Source: a virus. Taken from it: 64,000 bases of DNA. Where the stretch lies: positions 1 through 64,000 of the IMG/VR virus record IMGVR_UViG_3300031565_000018, one strand, 5' to 3'. Under the pieces are notes generated by a model. The model had not been told where the DNA came from, searched no databases, and saw only the letters and a list, made by a program, of their open reading frames with translations. Each line of letters starts with the position of its first letter. Position 1 is the first letter of the stretch. A program made the translations under genes and the position numbers. Of this stretch, positions 16,250 to 24,731 are shown piece by piece.

Positions 16250-16560
16250 GCAAGCAGCTCCTTCACAAGCTTGATCAGATCAGCGAGCTGCTCAAAGAGC
16301 AGAACGTAAAGCTGGATAAGATCACCGGTCTGATGGCCGGAAACCAGCTACTGACGGAATGTGTTGACTACGAAGGTAAAGCTCGAGGACCTGAAGCGTG
16401 TGCGGAGATTGTGCTCGAGGGATTCTCAGCAGCACTTTGCTTGATGTCTGAGCTAGATCAGAGAAATCGTGAGTATCAGTATCAAAAGCAGGAGTTCTTC
16501 TTGGAGACGGAGGACGACGAGGAGGAGCCAGGTTCAAACGAAATGACCGGAATTTTCTGA
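16246..16560 (+). CDS. Coiled-coil acidic protein, 104 aa
   Basis: GTG start overlapping the previous TGA (GTGA). The N-terminus forms a heptad helix (LHKLDQISELLKEQNVKLDK) and the C-terminus is strongly acidic (LETEDDEEEPGSNEMTGIF). This amphipathic helix plus acidic tail could mediate oligomerisation and binding to a DNA-processing partner. The next gene, a nuclease, begins 11 bases later. Family not recognised. Confidence 0.6.
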   Translation: MSKQLLHKLDQISELLKEQNVKLDKITGLMAGNQLLTECVDYEGKARGPEACAEIVLEGFSAALCLMSELDQRNREYQYQKQEFFLETEDDEEEPGSNEMTGIF

Positions 16561-16571
16561 CTTGTAAAGAA

Positions 16572-17354
16572 GTGTCTGATACTAGAGTAACTGTAAACGG
16601 ACTACGACATTACGTTTGTAATGGTGTACCTAAGCCACTTCCGTCGGTAACGTCGATACTTAGCGCGACGCAATCAGAGGCCACGCGGAAGAAACTTGCT
16701 CACTGGAACAAGATGAATCCCGGTGGGGCTGAACAAGCAGCCGAACGAGGGACCTGGATCCACAACAGTGTGGAGAACTATCTTCGAGGTCTCAGGGTCG
16801 TTCCTCCAGAGATGTATCGTCTCTACTGGGAGGGGATGCCTGAACTCCTAGACAATCTTCTCGAGGGAGGCAGAGTTCTTTGGTCCGAACAACCGTTCAA
16901 CCAACCAGCCTGGTCAAAGTACGTCGGTGACGACGGAGTCGGCAGGATCCACTACTACGACCCCGAAACCGGTCACGGATATGCAGGCTGCTGTGATCTC
17001 ATCTACATGGATCGAAACGCAGACATAATCCTTGCCGACTTTAAAACTAGCAACGGTCCCTACTCAGCTAGATTCCCCAAGAAGGATCAGAATCTCGACG
17101 AAAAAACCAAAAGGGCACTCATCTCAGGAGTGTTTAAAACGAAGAAGACAAGACTACAGCTGGCCGCTTATAAAGCTGCAGCAGAAGCCTGCTTCGGAAT
17201 TAAAATTAAAAAGACTCAGATCATTGTTACCACGGCGATCAAAGAGTACAACACTCAAATATTCACTTTTAACGAGGAAGATGTAGAGAAAGATGAGGCA
17301 AGTTGGTTTGAAGTCGTAAAACAGTATTACGACAATCAGAACGCTTTACCTTAG
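16572..17354 (+). CDS. PD-(D/E)XK nuclease, RecB/Cas4-like exonuclease
   Basis: A 260-residue protein from GTG 16572. The N-terminal LPSVTSIL and ERGTWIHNSVENYL (His64) are typical of RecB-like phage nucleases. The catalytic core is GYAGCCDLIYMD (Asp142) and ILADFKTS (Asp156, Lys158), followed by RLQLAAYKAAAE (Gln196, Tyr200). This His-Asp-Asp-x-Lys-Gln-Tyr set is the active site of PD-(D/E)XK exonucleases. It sits directly before the primase-helicase, so a role in recombination, replication or host DNA degradation is likely. Confidence 0.85.
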   Translation: MSDTRVTVNGLRHYVCNGVPKPLPSVTSILSATQSEATRKKLAHWNKMNPGGAEQAAERGTWIHNSVENYLRGLRVVPPEMYRLYWEGMPELLDNLLEGGRVLWSEQPFNQPAWSKYVGDDGVGRIHYYDPETGHGYAGCCDLIYMDRNADIILADFKTSNGPYSARFPKKDQNLDEKTKRALISGVFKTKKTRLQLAAYKAAAEACFGIKIKKTQIIVTTAIKEYNTQIFTFNEEDVEKDEASWFEVVKQYYDNQNALP

Positions 17355-17472
17355 GGAAGGTTAGTGACAAAATAACTGAACCCAGGGGAAAGGAAGGGCG
17401 GGCGCTCCATAATCTTTTTAGGTTTGCAGCCTTGGCTTTTTTGCGCACCAGCGCCATAATACACGTCACTCC

Positions 17473-20253
17473 GTGAGTTCCATGAAGTTCATCTGCTCAG
17501 TCAACTCTGTAGTCGCTAAGCACGTCGATGCGATTACGGGCAAGATTGAAGCAAAAGGTAACTTCACCGCCTTCAACGAGAACTGGGAAGCTCTGGAGGC
17601 TTCCACGGGGGAGCTGGCAGCTCACTTAAAGCAGAAGAGTGGTCTATGCGCGTGGCACCTTCACGAAGGCAAACGTAAAGCAAATAGAACGGGTGTAATA
17701 AAAGCAGGCTTAATTATTGTCGATATCGACAATCAAGCAGATCACAAAGATAAGGATGGAAACAAAGTACAAAAACAAGAGCTGACAGTTGAGGAAGCTC
17801 TTGAGCTTGATATCTGTAAAAAGTATCTGACAATCGCTTACTACTCACCTTCTACGTCTGAAGGTTGGCCTCGCTTTCGTTTGGTCTTTGGCTTAGAGAA
17901 ACCAATAATCGATGCCAATTTTTATCAGTGGTTCTCAAAGGAGATTTATAAACAGATTCCTGGGTCAGACGTCAGGGCCACTACGATCCCGAACCTTTTC
18001 TACGGACCCAAAAAAGAGACTGATCTGATCTGCGCTCCAGGTCGATTCATCCCCGCGAAGAAGACCGACGATGCTTTGCGGTTTTTTGCCACGCTTCCCG
18101 TAGAAAGCACCGATGAAGGCGACGAAGCGGTCGAGATACTTAAAAGTGCTGAGGTTTCTCCACGAGGGATTGACCTCACCGCTCTTGTCTCTCACACCGT
18201 CCGCTCAGTCTTGGATGGAGAAGAGGTTCTTGACCGGAGCTCAACGATGGCTTCTGTCGCCAAGGAGCTAGTCGGTTGGGTGAACTGGCTGAACGAGCAC
18301 AAGATCGCTGTGCGCGTCTCACCCTTGACAACAGCACAGGATGCGTTCTATAACATCTATGAGTACCATCACGATGAAAATGGCAAGTTCTACCGCATCC
18401 TCTCTTCGGTAAGAGACACTGCTTCCCTTCTGCCAGCGATCTCGCTCGCCTCTGAGCTTGGTCCTTTGGCGATCTGGAAGAAAGTAAAGTCGGTAAGCCG
18501 GTCGACCTTTGATCGGTACGCCACCGACGAAGAGAAGGAGAAACTCGCTTCGGCTCGCAAGAAGCAGATCAACTCGGTGCTCGATGCGTCAATTTTCGAG
18601 CTCTCCACCTCTACTCAGGTAGAGGACACATCAGATCAAATCAAATCAGACCCTACAAAAATGAAGACTCCTAACTCCCCGAAGGAGCTGGTCGACCTCC
18701 AAGGAGGTGGTTCTGCAAACCAGAAGGTCACAGAGAATACTATTGCAGACACACTTATCTCCAATCTCGGAGGTAACCTTCTTTACGACAACACGCTCGA
18801 TCAGTTCTACAGATACGACCAAGACCTAGGTGTCTGGTACCTATACGACGAGCAACATACCCGTCTCTATATCACCGACTGCCTGGACATCGTTGTCAAG
18901 GCTGGTCTGCTATCGCGCTATACGGCAGCCACGGTCTCGAGTATTTACCAGCTTCTCAAGCCAAAACTGCTGAAGTCTGTCCGTAACGGTAGGGAAAGCA
19001 TCTGGACGACCTCTAAAAATGTCGTGCCCTTCAGCAACGGAGTGCTTGACCTGAAGACTCTCGAGTTCAAAGAAGGACTTCACAAGGAGCTCTACCTGCG
19101 CCACAAGCTCGGTTACGAGTACATAGAGAACTCCTCGTGCCCCAAGTTCCTCACTTGGCTTAAGAAGGCTCTCGACCCAGGACAGGACATCCTGATCCAG
19201 GCTTTTTGCCGAGCAATTCTTACGGGATATACATCAGGCGAGCGGTTCTTACACCTTGTAGGTCCTGGTGGCACCGGTAAATCCACGATGCAGCAGCTGC
19301 TGGTCGCACTTGCAGGTTTCCACTCAACCCACACCTCAAGCCTCCAGACCCTTCACGACAACCAGTTCGAGACCTTCAACCTCATCGGTAAAAAGCTGCT
19401 CCTGCTTACTGACGAAAGCAACTACAACAAACGGATGGACACGCTTAAGAAGCTGACGTCCGCCTCTGACACGCTCCGAGCCGAGCGAAAGTACGGAAAG
19501 GAAATCATTAACTTCAAACCTGAGTGCTTGGTCTGTATCGCCAGTAATGAGCACATCTCGTCGAGTGACTCGACAAGTGGTCTTGAGCGTCGGCGCTTGA
19601 CGATCGTGATGGACAAGGTTGTCCCGGCCAGCAGCCGCGTAGAACTAATCAGTGTCCACGACGATCGGATCGAAGGAGAATTTGTTCCGGAGCTCAGCGG
19701 TATCGTGAGCTGGGCACTCAAGATGACTCATGAGGAAATGCGTGATGTCCTCGCCAATCCCTCCAAGCATGCACCCTCCATCAACAAGACGAATATCGAA
19801 GCTCTGGTATTCAACAGTCAATTTGCTGCTTGGCTTGCTGACTGCACTCTCTACGCACCAAACTCTGTAACCCCTATCGGTCGAGGTGCTCTCACGCCCA
19901 ATACCGACGAGAAAGAAAAAGGTTGGTTTGTGTCCAACGCATATGGTGCTCTCTATCCCAGTTACGTCAATTTCTGCAAGGCGTGTCAGTACAAACCCGC
20001 AGCAAAGCCACGGTTTGTTGAGCGGACTCGTGAGGTGCTTACGAACATGCTCAAGGTGCCCGGTATCGAACTTGTGCTTAATGACGGAATTCCCTCTTTG
20101 AAAGGGCTGCGTCTCAAAGCATTTGATCTAAACTCCGACAGGGCATCTAAAGGTCCCGAGCGCCTACCCTCACCCGTTGAGTTTGCTCAGGACCCCACAA
20201 CTACTAAATGGGAACCCGCTTTCAAAAAACATGACCCAGAGCCTGAATCGTAA
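17473..20253 (+). CDS. Primase-helicase (AEP-like N-terminus, D5/SF3 helicase)
   Basis: A 926-residue replication protein. The N-terminus has the acid pair IIVDIDN (Asp84, Asp86) and EGWPRFRLVFGL (130-141), consistent with an archaeo-eukaryotic primase fold. The C-terminal SF3 helicase has Walker A GPGGTGKS (597-604), Walker B LLLLTDES (about 642-649) and motif C CIASNEH (Asn692), followed by GLERRR. This is the phage/plasmid P4/D5 type, which makes primers and unwinds the fork for the Pol A enzyme upstream. GTG 17473 or ATG 17482 could be the start. Confidence 0.88.
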   Translation: MSSMKFICSVNSVVAKHVDAITGKIEAKGNFTAFNENWEALEASTGELAAHLKQKSGLCAWHLHEGKRKANRTGVIKAGLIIVDIDNQADHKDKDGNKVQKQELTVEEALELDICKKYLTIAYYSPSTSEGWPRFRLVFGLEKPIIDANFYQWFSKEIYKQIPGSDVRATTIPNLFYGPKKETDLICAPGRFIPAKKTDDALRFFATLPVESTDEGDEAVEILKSAEVSPRGIDLTALVSHTVRSVLDGEEVLDRSSTMASVAKELVGWVNWLNEHKIAVRVSPLTTAQDAFYNIYEYHHDENGKFYRILSSVRDTASLLPAISLASELGPLAIWKKVKSVSRSTFDRYATDEEKEKLASARKKQINSVLDASIFELSTSTQVEDTSDQIKSDPTKMKTPNSPKELVDLQGGGSANQKVTENTIADTLISNLGGNLLYDNTLDQFYRYDQDLGVWYLYDEQHTRLYITDCLDIVVKAGLLSRYTAATVSSIYQLLKPKLLKSVRNGRESIWTTSKNVVPFSNGVLDLKTLEFKEGLHKELYLRHKLGYEYIENSSCPKFLTWLKKALDPGQDILIQAFCRAILTGYTSGERFLHLVGPGGTGKSTMQQLLVALAGFHSTHTSSLQTLHDNQFETFNLIGKKLLLLTDESNYNKRMDTLKKLTSASDTLRAERKYGKEIINFKPECLVCIASNEHISSSDSTSGLERRRLTIVMDKVVPASSRVELISVHDDRIEGEFVPELSGIVSWALKMTHEEMRDVLANPSKHAPSINKTNIEALVFNSQFAAWLADCTLYAPNSVTPIGRGALTPNTDEKEKGWFVSNAYGALYPSYVNFCKACQYKPAAKPRFVERTREVLTNMLKVPGIELVLNDGIPSLKGLRLKAFDLNSDRASKGPERLPSPVEFAQDPTTTKWEPAFKKHDPEPES

Positions 20254-20806
20254 TTTTCTTCTCGCTTCTCTTGCCACGCTTGGTGTTGGGTGCGCCACTG
20301 CGATCAATGCTCCTGACTTCTTAGGGGCTTCTTTCGCTTTCGGTGGTGGTCTTCTTGGCGGCGCCAGCATCGCCAACGACCGCGCACGCCGCAAAGATAC
20401 CCAGGCAAGGCAAAGCGAACGAGTTACGTCAACCTTCTCCGCGCTTTACGAACTGAACAGAGGTGTACTAGATCCTGTACAACTCAGCTTCATGGCGAAC
20501 ATTCCGCTCGAGCAGGCTCACGGGTTTCTGACCAATGTTGCGGAAAGCACTGGAGGGCAAAAGATTCCGACCAAAACCAACAACGGCGTGCTCTTCGCTT
20601 TCCCTCACTCACAGAACGCTCTAGACGAACTGTCCAAGAACGCTGAGAACTGGGCTAAGGCTCAGAATCAACAGCTTCAGGAGCAACTGGAGCAACAACA
20701 AAAAATTCTCCAGATGATGCAGTTACGTCAGGCCGCTGCTCAACAACAAGCCGCCGTCAACAAGGACCCTGATCCCTGGACAGCAACGGGGCAGCCGGGG
20801 CTTTAA
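20231..20806 (+). CDS. Membrane-anchored protein with winged-helix-like middle
   Basis: ATG 20231 overlaps the primase-helicase end by 23 bases. The 191-residue product has two hydrophobic stretches near the N-terminus (LLASLATLGVGCATA and FLGASFAFGGGLLGGA), then VTSTFSALYELNRGVLDP with LEQAHGFLTNVAE and a strand GVLFAF that look like a winged helix, then a Gln-rich coiled coil. An upstream in-frame ATG (20177) would overlap the preceding gene more. Membrane tethering of a DNA-binding module is inferred. Confidence 0.55.
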   Translation: MTQSLNRNFLLASLATLGVGCATAINAPDFLGASFAFGGGLLGGASIANDRARRKDTQARQSERVTSTFSALYELNRGVLDPVQLSFMANIPLEQAHGFLTNVAESTGGQKIPTKTNNGVLFAFPHSQNALDELSKNAENWAKAQNQQLQEQLEQQQKILQMMQLRQAAAQQQAAVNKDPDPWTATGQPGL

Positions 20807-20811
20807 CAGCC

Positions 20812-20949
20812 CTAGCTGACGTTGTTGACGGTCAGGATGATTGAGGGAATGTCTGGGTGTGCCGGAACAGCATGCCCACTAGCAGCAAGAACTACAACGT
20901 CTAAATCATCAGAGTGCCAGTAGAGCTCAGCATGCTCGTTGGCATCCAT
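20812..20949 (-). CDS. Small acidic protein, 45 aa
   Basis: A minus-strand frame from ATG 20949 to TAG 20814-20812, downstream of thyX in the same direction. The product (MDANEHAELYWHSDDLDVVV...ILTVNNVS) reads like a real folded peptide. Without it, the 200 bp between two convergent genes would be empty. Function unknown. Confidence 0.45.
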   Translation of the reverse strand: MDANEHAELYWHSDDLDVVVLAASGHAVPAHPDIPSIILTVNNVS

Positions 20950-21002
20950 ACTCAGAAAGAAGTTCCACGCGGCAACCTGCCTAGAAGATCGATATTAAAA
21001 AT

Positions 21003-21695
21003 TTACTTCAAAAAGTCCCACCCTGAGAGAGAACTTTCTTCGGACTCCTTAATTGCAGCAAAAACCACGGGTAAATGGTTTGCGAGGTTGTACCCGATAG
21101 CTCGAGCGATCTGACGATGCTCTAGTTGAGTATCCTCTTTGCCGCGAAGGCCAACGTAGTGGATAAAACTTCTGATGGTACCTGACATATGCAGGCGAGT
21201 AGGAGTATATAAAGGGAGTACATTTCTGGAACACTCACGAGATACTCCTGCAGCCAACAACTCATTGTAGACCTCCTGTGAGTGGCGATCTAATTCTTTA
21301 ATCTTGTCCCAATAAATTTCTCGGAGGTACAGCGGCAGCTGCTCTCCACTGCACTGGCGGTTCGTCTCACCTTGAAAACGAAGGTCGACCTTGTACGGCT
21401 CTTCTAGTCTCTCCTCTTCAAGGGTTTCCCACGGATTGGTGTACCTCTGGGAAAGCTCTTGATATACGAAACTCCGGTGACGCAAGATCTGAGGGCTTAT
21501 CGCACGCGTCGTGGTAATTCCAAAGGACGCCGAAGCTTGCTCAAACACAGACCAGTGACCGTGTTTGATGCAGAAGGCGAGGAGACGAGCGTATTCATCT
21601 CGATCGGGGTTCTTGGTCGAAACCCGAGCGTGACGAGCAATTACTTTTTCTGCTTCAGGAGTAATCCAGTCGAGCTCAGCAGAGTGAAGACCCAT
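21003..21695 (-). CDS. thyX: Flavin-dependent thymidylate synthase
   Basis: A 230-residue ThyX making dTMP from dUMP using methylenetetrahydrofolate, FAD and NAD(P)H. The signature RHRxxxxxxxS is present: Arg72-His73-Arg74 in ILRHRSFVYQELSQRY with Ser82 and Arg84. The N-terminal ARVSTKNPDRDEYARLL and C-terminal EHRQIARAIGYNLANHLP also match the family, and length is normal. It is oriented against the replication genes and lies upstream of the lysis and oxygenase region. With dcd at 2.3-2.8 kb it completes a phage route to dTMP. Confidence 0.95.
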   Translation of the reverse strand: MGLHSAELDWITPEAEKVIARHARVSTKNPDRDEYARLLAFCIKHGHWSVFEQASASFGITTTRAISPQILRHRSFVYQELSQRYTNPWETLEEERLEEPYKVDLRFQGETNRQCSGEQLPLYLREIYWDKIKELDRHSQEVYNELLAAGVSRECSRNVLPLYTPTRLHMSGTIRSFIHYVGLRGKEDTQLEHRQIARAIGYNLANHLPVVFAAIKESEESSLSGWDFLK

Positions 21696-21733
21696 CGAGG
21701 GAGCCAGTAAGCATTAACAATACTAGTTTAAGC

Positions 21734-22312
21734 TCAACAGTAAGTAGCAACCAGGGCGATACGACGCTTTCCAACAGCCGGTTGACCAGCAGAATGAAGC
21801 CCCTGAAATGAGATAACAACATCCTCTCTGGGCAGCGACGTAAGAACAGGAGCTCCCTCTTTACGAATGAATGAGAAAGGAACTTCTTCCTCGTAAACCT
21901 TAGTCTCTCCCTCAGAGTTATTTAAATAAATTAAAATATTCTTGTGTGGAAAAGAATGATCATAATGAGGAATAGAATCTCTACTATCAATCCTATGAAT
22001 ACAGTTAAAATTAAGCCTAAACAAACAATTAAGTTCCAAATTATTAAACTCCATTATTTCACGAATAACTAGATCAGTAAGATCTACATAATCACTACTG
22101 GCAACTTTAGGGTAAGCGCAACCTCCTGGTACAAAGTTAGGACGTTGGATTAGTGTATGTGAATAAATGGGTAAGTTTATATGGCCTGGCACTTCAGGCC
22201 CGCACGTAGAGTCGCCGAAGTAAAACCACGGAAACTCACGGGACAGTACACGCGCTTTAAGCTCTAGGTAATTAGGTGTCTTGGGGTTCTGTAGTTCCTC
22301 AAGATAGGCCAC
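21734..22312 (-). CDS. 2OG-Fe(II) oxygenase 1
   Basis: GTG start at 22312 overlaps the stop of the 46-aa gene by one base. The 192-residue product has a double-stranded beta-helix layout with Fe(II) ligands HYD in SIPHYDHSFPHKN and a distal His in FQGLHSAGQPAVGKRRIAL, where the Arg would bind 2-oxoglutarate. These enzymes hydroxylate protein side chains, nucleobases or small molecules; the substrate is unknown. It is one of four unlike 2OG oxygenases in this 8-kb stretch. Confidence 0.8.
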   Translation of the reverse strand: MAYLEELQNPKTPNYLELKARVLSREFPWFYFGDSTCGPEVPGHINLPIYSHTLIQRPNFVPGGCAYPKVASSDYVDLTDLVIREIMEFNNLELNCLFRLNFNCIHRIDSRDSIPHYDHSFPHKNILIYLNNSEGETKVYEEEVPFSFIRKEGAPVLTSLPREDVVISFQGLHSAGQPAVGKRRIALVATYC

Positions 22313-22452
22313 TAGGACTTAGGAAAAGTTTGTTGGTACCTCAACCTAGCAGTAATCTCACGCGGGTTCGAGACCATACGAACGATATCCGCAGGACCAG
22401 CACCCAGACGCATACCTGCCATACGGACAGTATCGGCTTGCGAACTCATCAT
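22312..22452 (-). CDS. Small protein, 46 aa, tightly coupled
   Basis: Starts at ATG 22452 within the previous stop (ATGA overlap) and stops one base into the GTG of the oxygenase gene. The product (MMSSQADTVRMAGMRLGAG...TFPKS) is basic and helical. The four-base and one-base overlaps on either side are strong evidence that it is a real gene in this minus-strand series. Function unknown. Confidence 0.75.
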   Translation of the reverse strand: MMSSQADTVRMAGMRLGAGPADIVRMVSNPREITARLRYQQTFPKS

Positions 22453-22964
22453 TTCTTTTCTACGACACCAAGTTGAAGAGGAAGGCTGTCAGGCATAGCG
22501 TAGTTATTAGGGAGGCCCAAAGCTCCCTGGTCAGGAGTATTAAGGAAGCTCTGCTGAGGAACCGAAGTCAAGATCTGCATCTGAGCCCGCAGATTGGGGT
22601 CCATCGTATTCTGAGTCTTGACCAGATAGTCAGCGGTGGAAAGGTCGGCGGCTCGCTCAGGAAGCTTCATCTCCCCACGCTGGTTGTAACCGGCTAACCC
22701 AGTGATCTGAGCAGAAGGCATCACGTTACCTTCTTCGTAGTTGGTGGGTCCTACGGCTTCACGAGCTCGCTCACCACGATCGGTTTGGTACTGCGACGTG
22801 ACCCTATTGATATTGTCGAGAGCGATAGCGCGGTTCAGCTCAATGGTGGCGGGAGTCGACTGGTACATCGAGGGAGACCCGGTCGCCAGCTGCCCGAGGG
22901 GCTTAACCCGCTGGGAGGTAGGTCCTAAACCACCGGGGCGCTGAAGGAAGTTCATGTTTTCCAT
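22449..22964 (-). CDS. Hypothetical polar protein, 171 aa
   Basis: A Pro-, Gln- and Asn-rich protein (MENMNFLQRPGGLGPTSQRV) with no domain recognised and probably extended or disordered, a composition common among minor virion proteins. It overlaps the 46-aa gene by four bases and follows a small HNH gene by nine bases. Confidence 0.6.
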   Translation of the reverse strand: MENMNFLQRPGGLGPTSQRVKPLGQLATGSPSMYQSTPATIELNRAIALDNINRVTSQYQTDRGERAREAVGPTNYEEGNVMPSAQITGLAGYNQRGEMKLPERAADLSTADYLVKTQNTMDPNLRAQMQILTSVPQQSFLNTPDQGALGLPNNYAMPDSLPLQLGVVEKK

Positions 22965-22973
22965 TGTCTTAGT

Positions 22974-23213
22974 TTAGCTTCGTTTCGGTTGTTTCTCGCG
23001 ATTAGTTTTTTTAGAAACTACACGGAGATTGGACGGAGAATTGTTTTCGGGGTTGTGATCGATGTGATCGACTTCCTTACCGTCTCCTTTCCTTACACGA
23101 CCGTTCTTCTCCATATACCTACGAGCCTTTACCCGAGCAGCTTGTCTTTTCAGCTGCTCAGGTGTGCTTCCGTACTCACGGTATTCTTTGTCGTAGTCTC
23201 TTTTATGAGCCAA
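22974..23213 (-). CDS. Minimal HNH endonuclease-like protein
   Basis: A 79-residue basic protein. The C-terminal half has an intact HNH-type core: KEVDHIDHNPENNSPSNLRV, with catalytic His in 'VDHID', two Asn in 'NPENN' and the 'NLRVVS' helix. The N-terminal half is a basic helix rich in K, R and Y (YDKEYREYGSTPEQLKRQAA). Such small HNH proteins act as homing endonucleases or in packaging; there is no sign of an interrupted gene here, so the role is open. Confidence 0.75.
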   Translation of the reverse strand: MAHKRDYDKEYREYGSTPEQLKRQAARVKARRYMEKNGRVRKGDGKEVDHIDHNPENNSPSNLRVVSKKTNREKQPKRS

Positions 23214-23227
23214 AGGACTGCAACTAT

Positions 23228-23464
23228 TTACCCTAGTTTAGCTGTAAAGAGAAAAGTCTCAGAGATATCACAAACCCCTTCGGTAACCAGAAGCCTCGCG
23301 GTAGAGGTTAGATCACGTTGAAAACGCTGAAACAACCCGGTATAGAGACCGTTGTCAGGACGATAAAAATCGTAGAGAGCTTCGAGAAAGTCTGCTTTAC
23401 GCTGTTCAGCTTGGGTGTCCCAATTTGCGAGGATATCCTCCAGATCGAAGTCTCCGACTGACAT
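23228..23464 (-). CDS. Hypothetical protein, 78 aa
   Basis: An acidic helical protein (MSVGDFDLEDILANWDTQAE) between the HNH and endolysin genes on the minus strand. Spacing to both neighbours is short (14 and 25 bp), consistent with one transcript. No recognised domain. Confidence 0.6.
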   Translation of the reverse strand: MSVGDFDLEDILANWDTQAEQRKADFLEALYDFYRPDNGLYTGLFQRFQRDLTSTARLLVTEGVCDISETFLFTAKLG

Positions 23465-23489
23465 TGAACAGCTAGAAAGGCACTCAAGC

Positions 23490-24731
23490 TTAGCAAGCTC
23501 GAATCATCCAACCACTCTTAGGACCCTCAACTAACCAACGAGGTCCAAGATTCTTAATGGAGTACTGGAGGTACTCCCCGTCAGTGCTCCCGTAAGAACC
23601 CGACACAAGATCTAACTCCCCATAGGGGTCGTGGACCCAAAGTTTTGTTCTGTCTGCGTTTACGCCCACGCAGCAAATCCAATGACCCCCTCCGGTGGGT
23701 TTCGAAACTGGACCTTTATGGAGAATCCCAATCGGGACAGGCACACCTTTCTCGAGAAGTTTGAAAACTGCGTCCCAATCACCGTTAGTGACAAATTCGG
23801 TTTTTAGTCCGAATCGATCTAGCGCTTGCACCTGTACTGCAGAGCTTGTAGTGTCGCCTAACTCAAAAACTTCTTGAATATATTCGTCGTCACCTGTGAT
23901 CGCTCCAGGAATCTGAGAGCTCAACAGCATGGCACAGCTACTCGAAAAGCAAGTGCGTTGGGAGTCTCTGTAGTTGTCTAATTGGCTGTAATAAGGAACC
24001 TCTAATTTGATCTCTTTCTGCTTGGTTTCTTTCTTCTCCTCAATAACATTCGTGTCGTTGATTATCTTCCAGTGGTCTGGGTAGATCCACCAGGATTTAT
24101 CTGGTTGTTTTGAGAGAATGACCTCTTTGTGTACCTGCCCTGGGTACATACTGATTTTGTCCCACTCCCACGCGCTGTTTTTAGGGATAAAAAGTTTCTC
24201 CTCCGCCGTCAAAAGGGAGGAATCAATTGGTTTCCTCTTCAGCCAGGTGTCGTGTTTCGACAGAATTGAGTGACCCAAGAGAGGATGTTTATCAGGCTTA
24301 GTCAAGAATAGTCTTTTTTCTTGCTCACGACGCCTGACCAAACCAGGGATAGTTTTATCTCCGCCTTTGACCCAACGACCAAATTCGTCGGCGATCCGTA
24401 TCTTGTCTGCGCCCTCGTTCAGCAGACGTAAGAGAGTCGAACCCTCGAATGCTCCGCAACCAACGTTGTACGTAAACGAGACTAGAGCGTCGTACTCATT
24501 CTGATTCAGGTGTACTTTTACCTTACTTTTTACACATTTTTCAAAACGAACTAAATCCTTCAGCAGAAGATCTTCCGCCTCGTCTTCAGTAATTCGTTGA
24601 TTAGAGATAACGTCGGGACCCGTGTGTCCGTAACCAATAGTTAAAACACCTACACAGTCGACATAACTCGTTAAACGCAGACCTTCAAAGCGTTTAATCA
24701 GGCTTATTCCTTGAGCGCTTAACTGAGTCAT
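23490..24731 (-). CDS. Bifunctional endolysin: GH24 muramidase + C39-like peptidase
   Basis: A 413-residue lysin. Residues 1-150 are a T4-type lysozyme with the catalytic triad Glu16, Asp25 and Thr31 at the exact T4L spacing (FEGLRLTSYVDCVGVLTIGY) and the NVGCGAF motif. Residues 150-240 form a linker with aromatic residues. Residues 241-413 resemble C39-family cysteine peptidases: Gln250 (VPYYSQLDN), Cys261 (RTCFSSSCAM), His350 (GGGHWICCVGV) and Asp368 (VHDPYGE). It would cut both glycan and peptide parts of the wall. There is no signal peptide, so it needs the overlapping upstream holin gene. Confidence 0.88.
   Translation of the reverse strand: MTQLSAQGISLIKRFEGLRLTSYVDCVGVLTIGYGHTGPDVISNQRITEDEAEDLLLKDLVRFEKCVKSKVKVHLNQNEYDALVSFTYNVGCGAFEGSTLLRLLNEGADKIRIADEFGRWVKGGDKTIPGLVRRREQEKRLFLTKPDKHPLLGHSILSKHDTWLKRKPIDSSLLTAEEKLFIPKNSAWEWDKISMYPGQVHKEVILSKQPDKSWWIYPDHWKIINDTNVIEEKKETKQKEIKLEVPYYSQLDNYRDSQRTCFSSSCAMLLSSQIPGAITGDDEYIQEVFELGDTTSSAVQVQALDRFGLKTEFVTNGDWDAVFKLLEKGVPVPIGILHKGPVSKPTGGGHWICCVGVNADRTKLWVHDPYGELDLVSGSYGSTDGEYLQYSIKNLGPRWLVEGPKSGWMIRAC

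Noticed and set aside
17269-17469. 66-codon minus-strand frame ending in the gap before the primase-helicase
   Set aside because: Half of it is antisense to the nuclease gene and the product is not protein-like. The 118-bp gap shows no strong hairpin with a T-run.
22375-22392. GGTTCGAG stretch resembling a tRNA T-loop
   Set aside because: It lies inside the 46-aa coding frame and no acceptor, D or anticodon arms can be built around it. I found no tRNA anywhere in the window.
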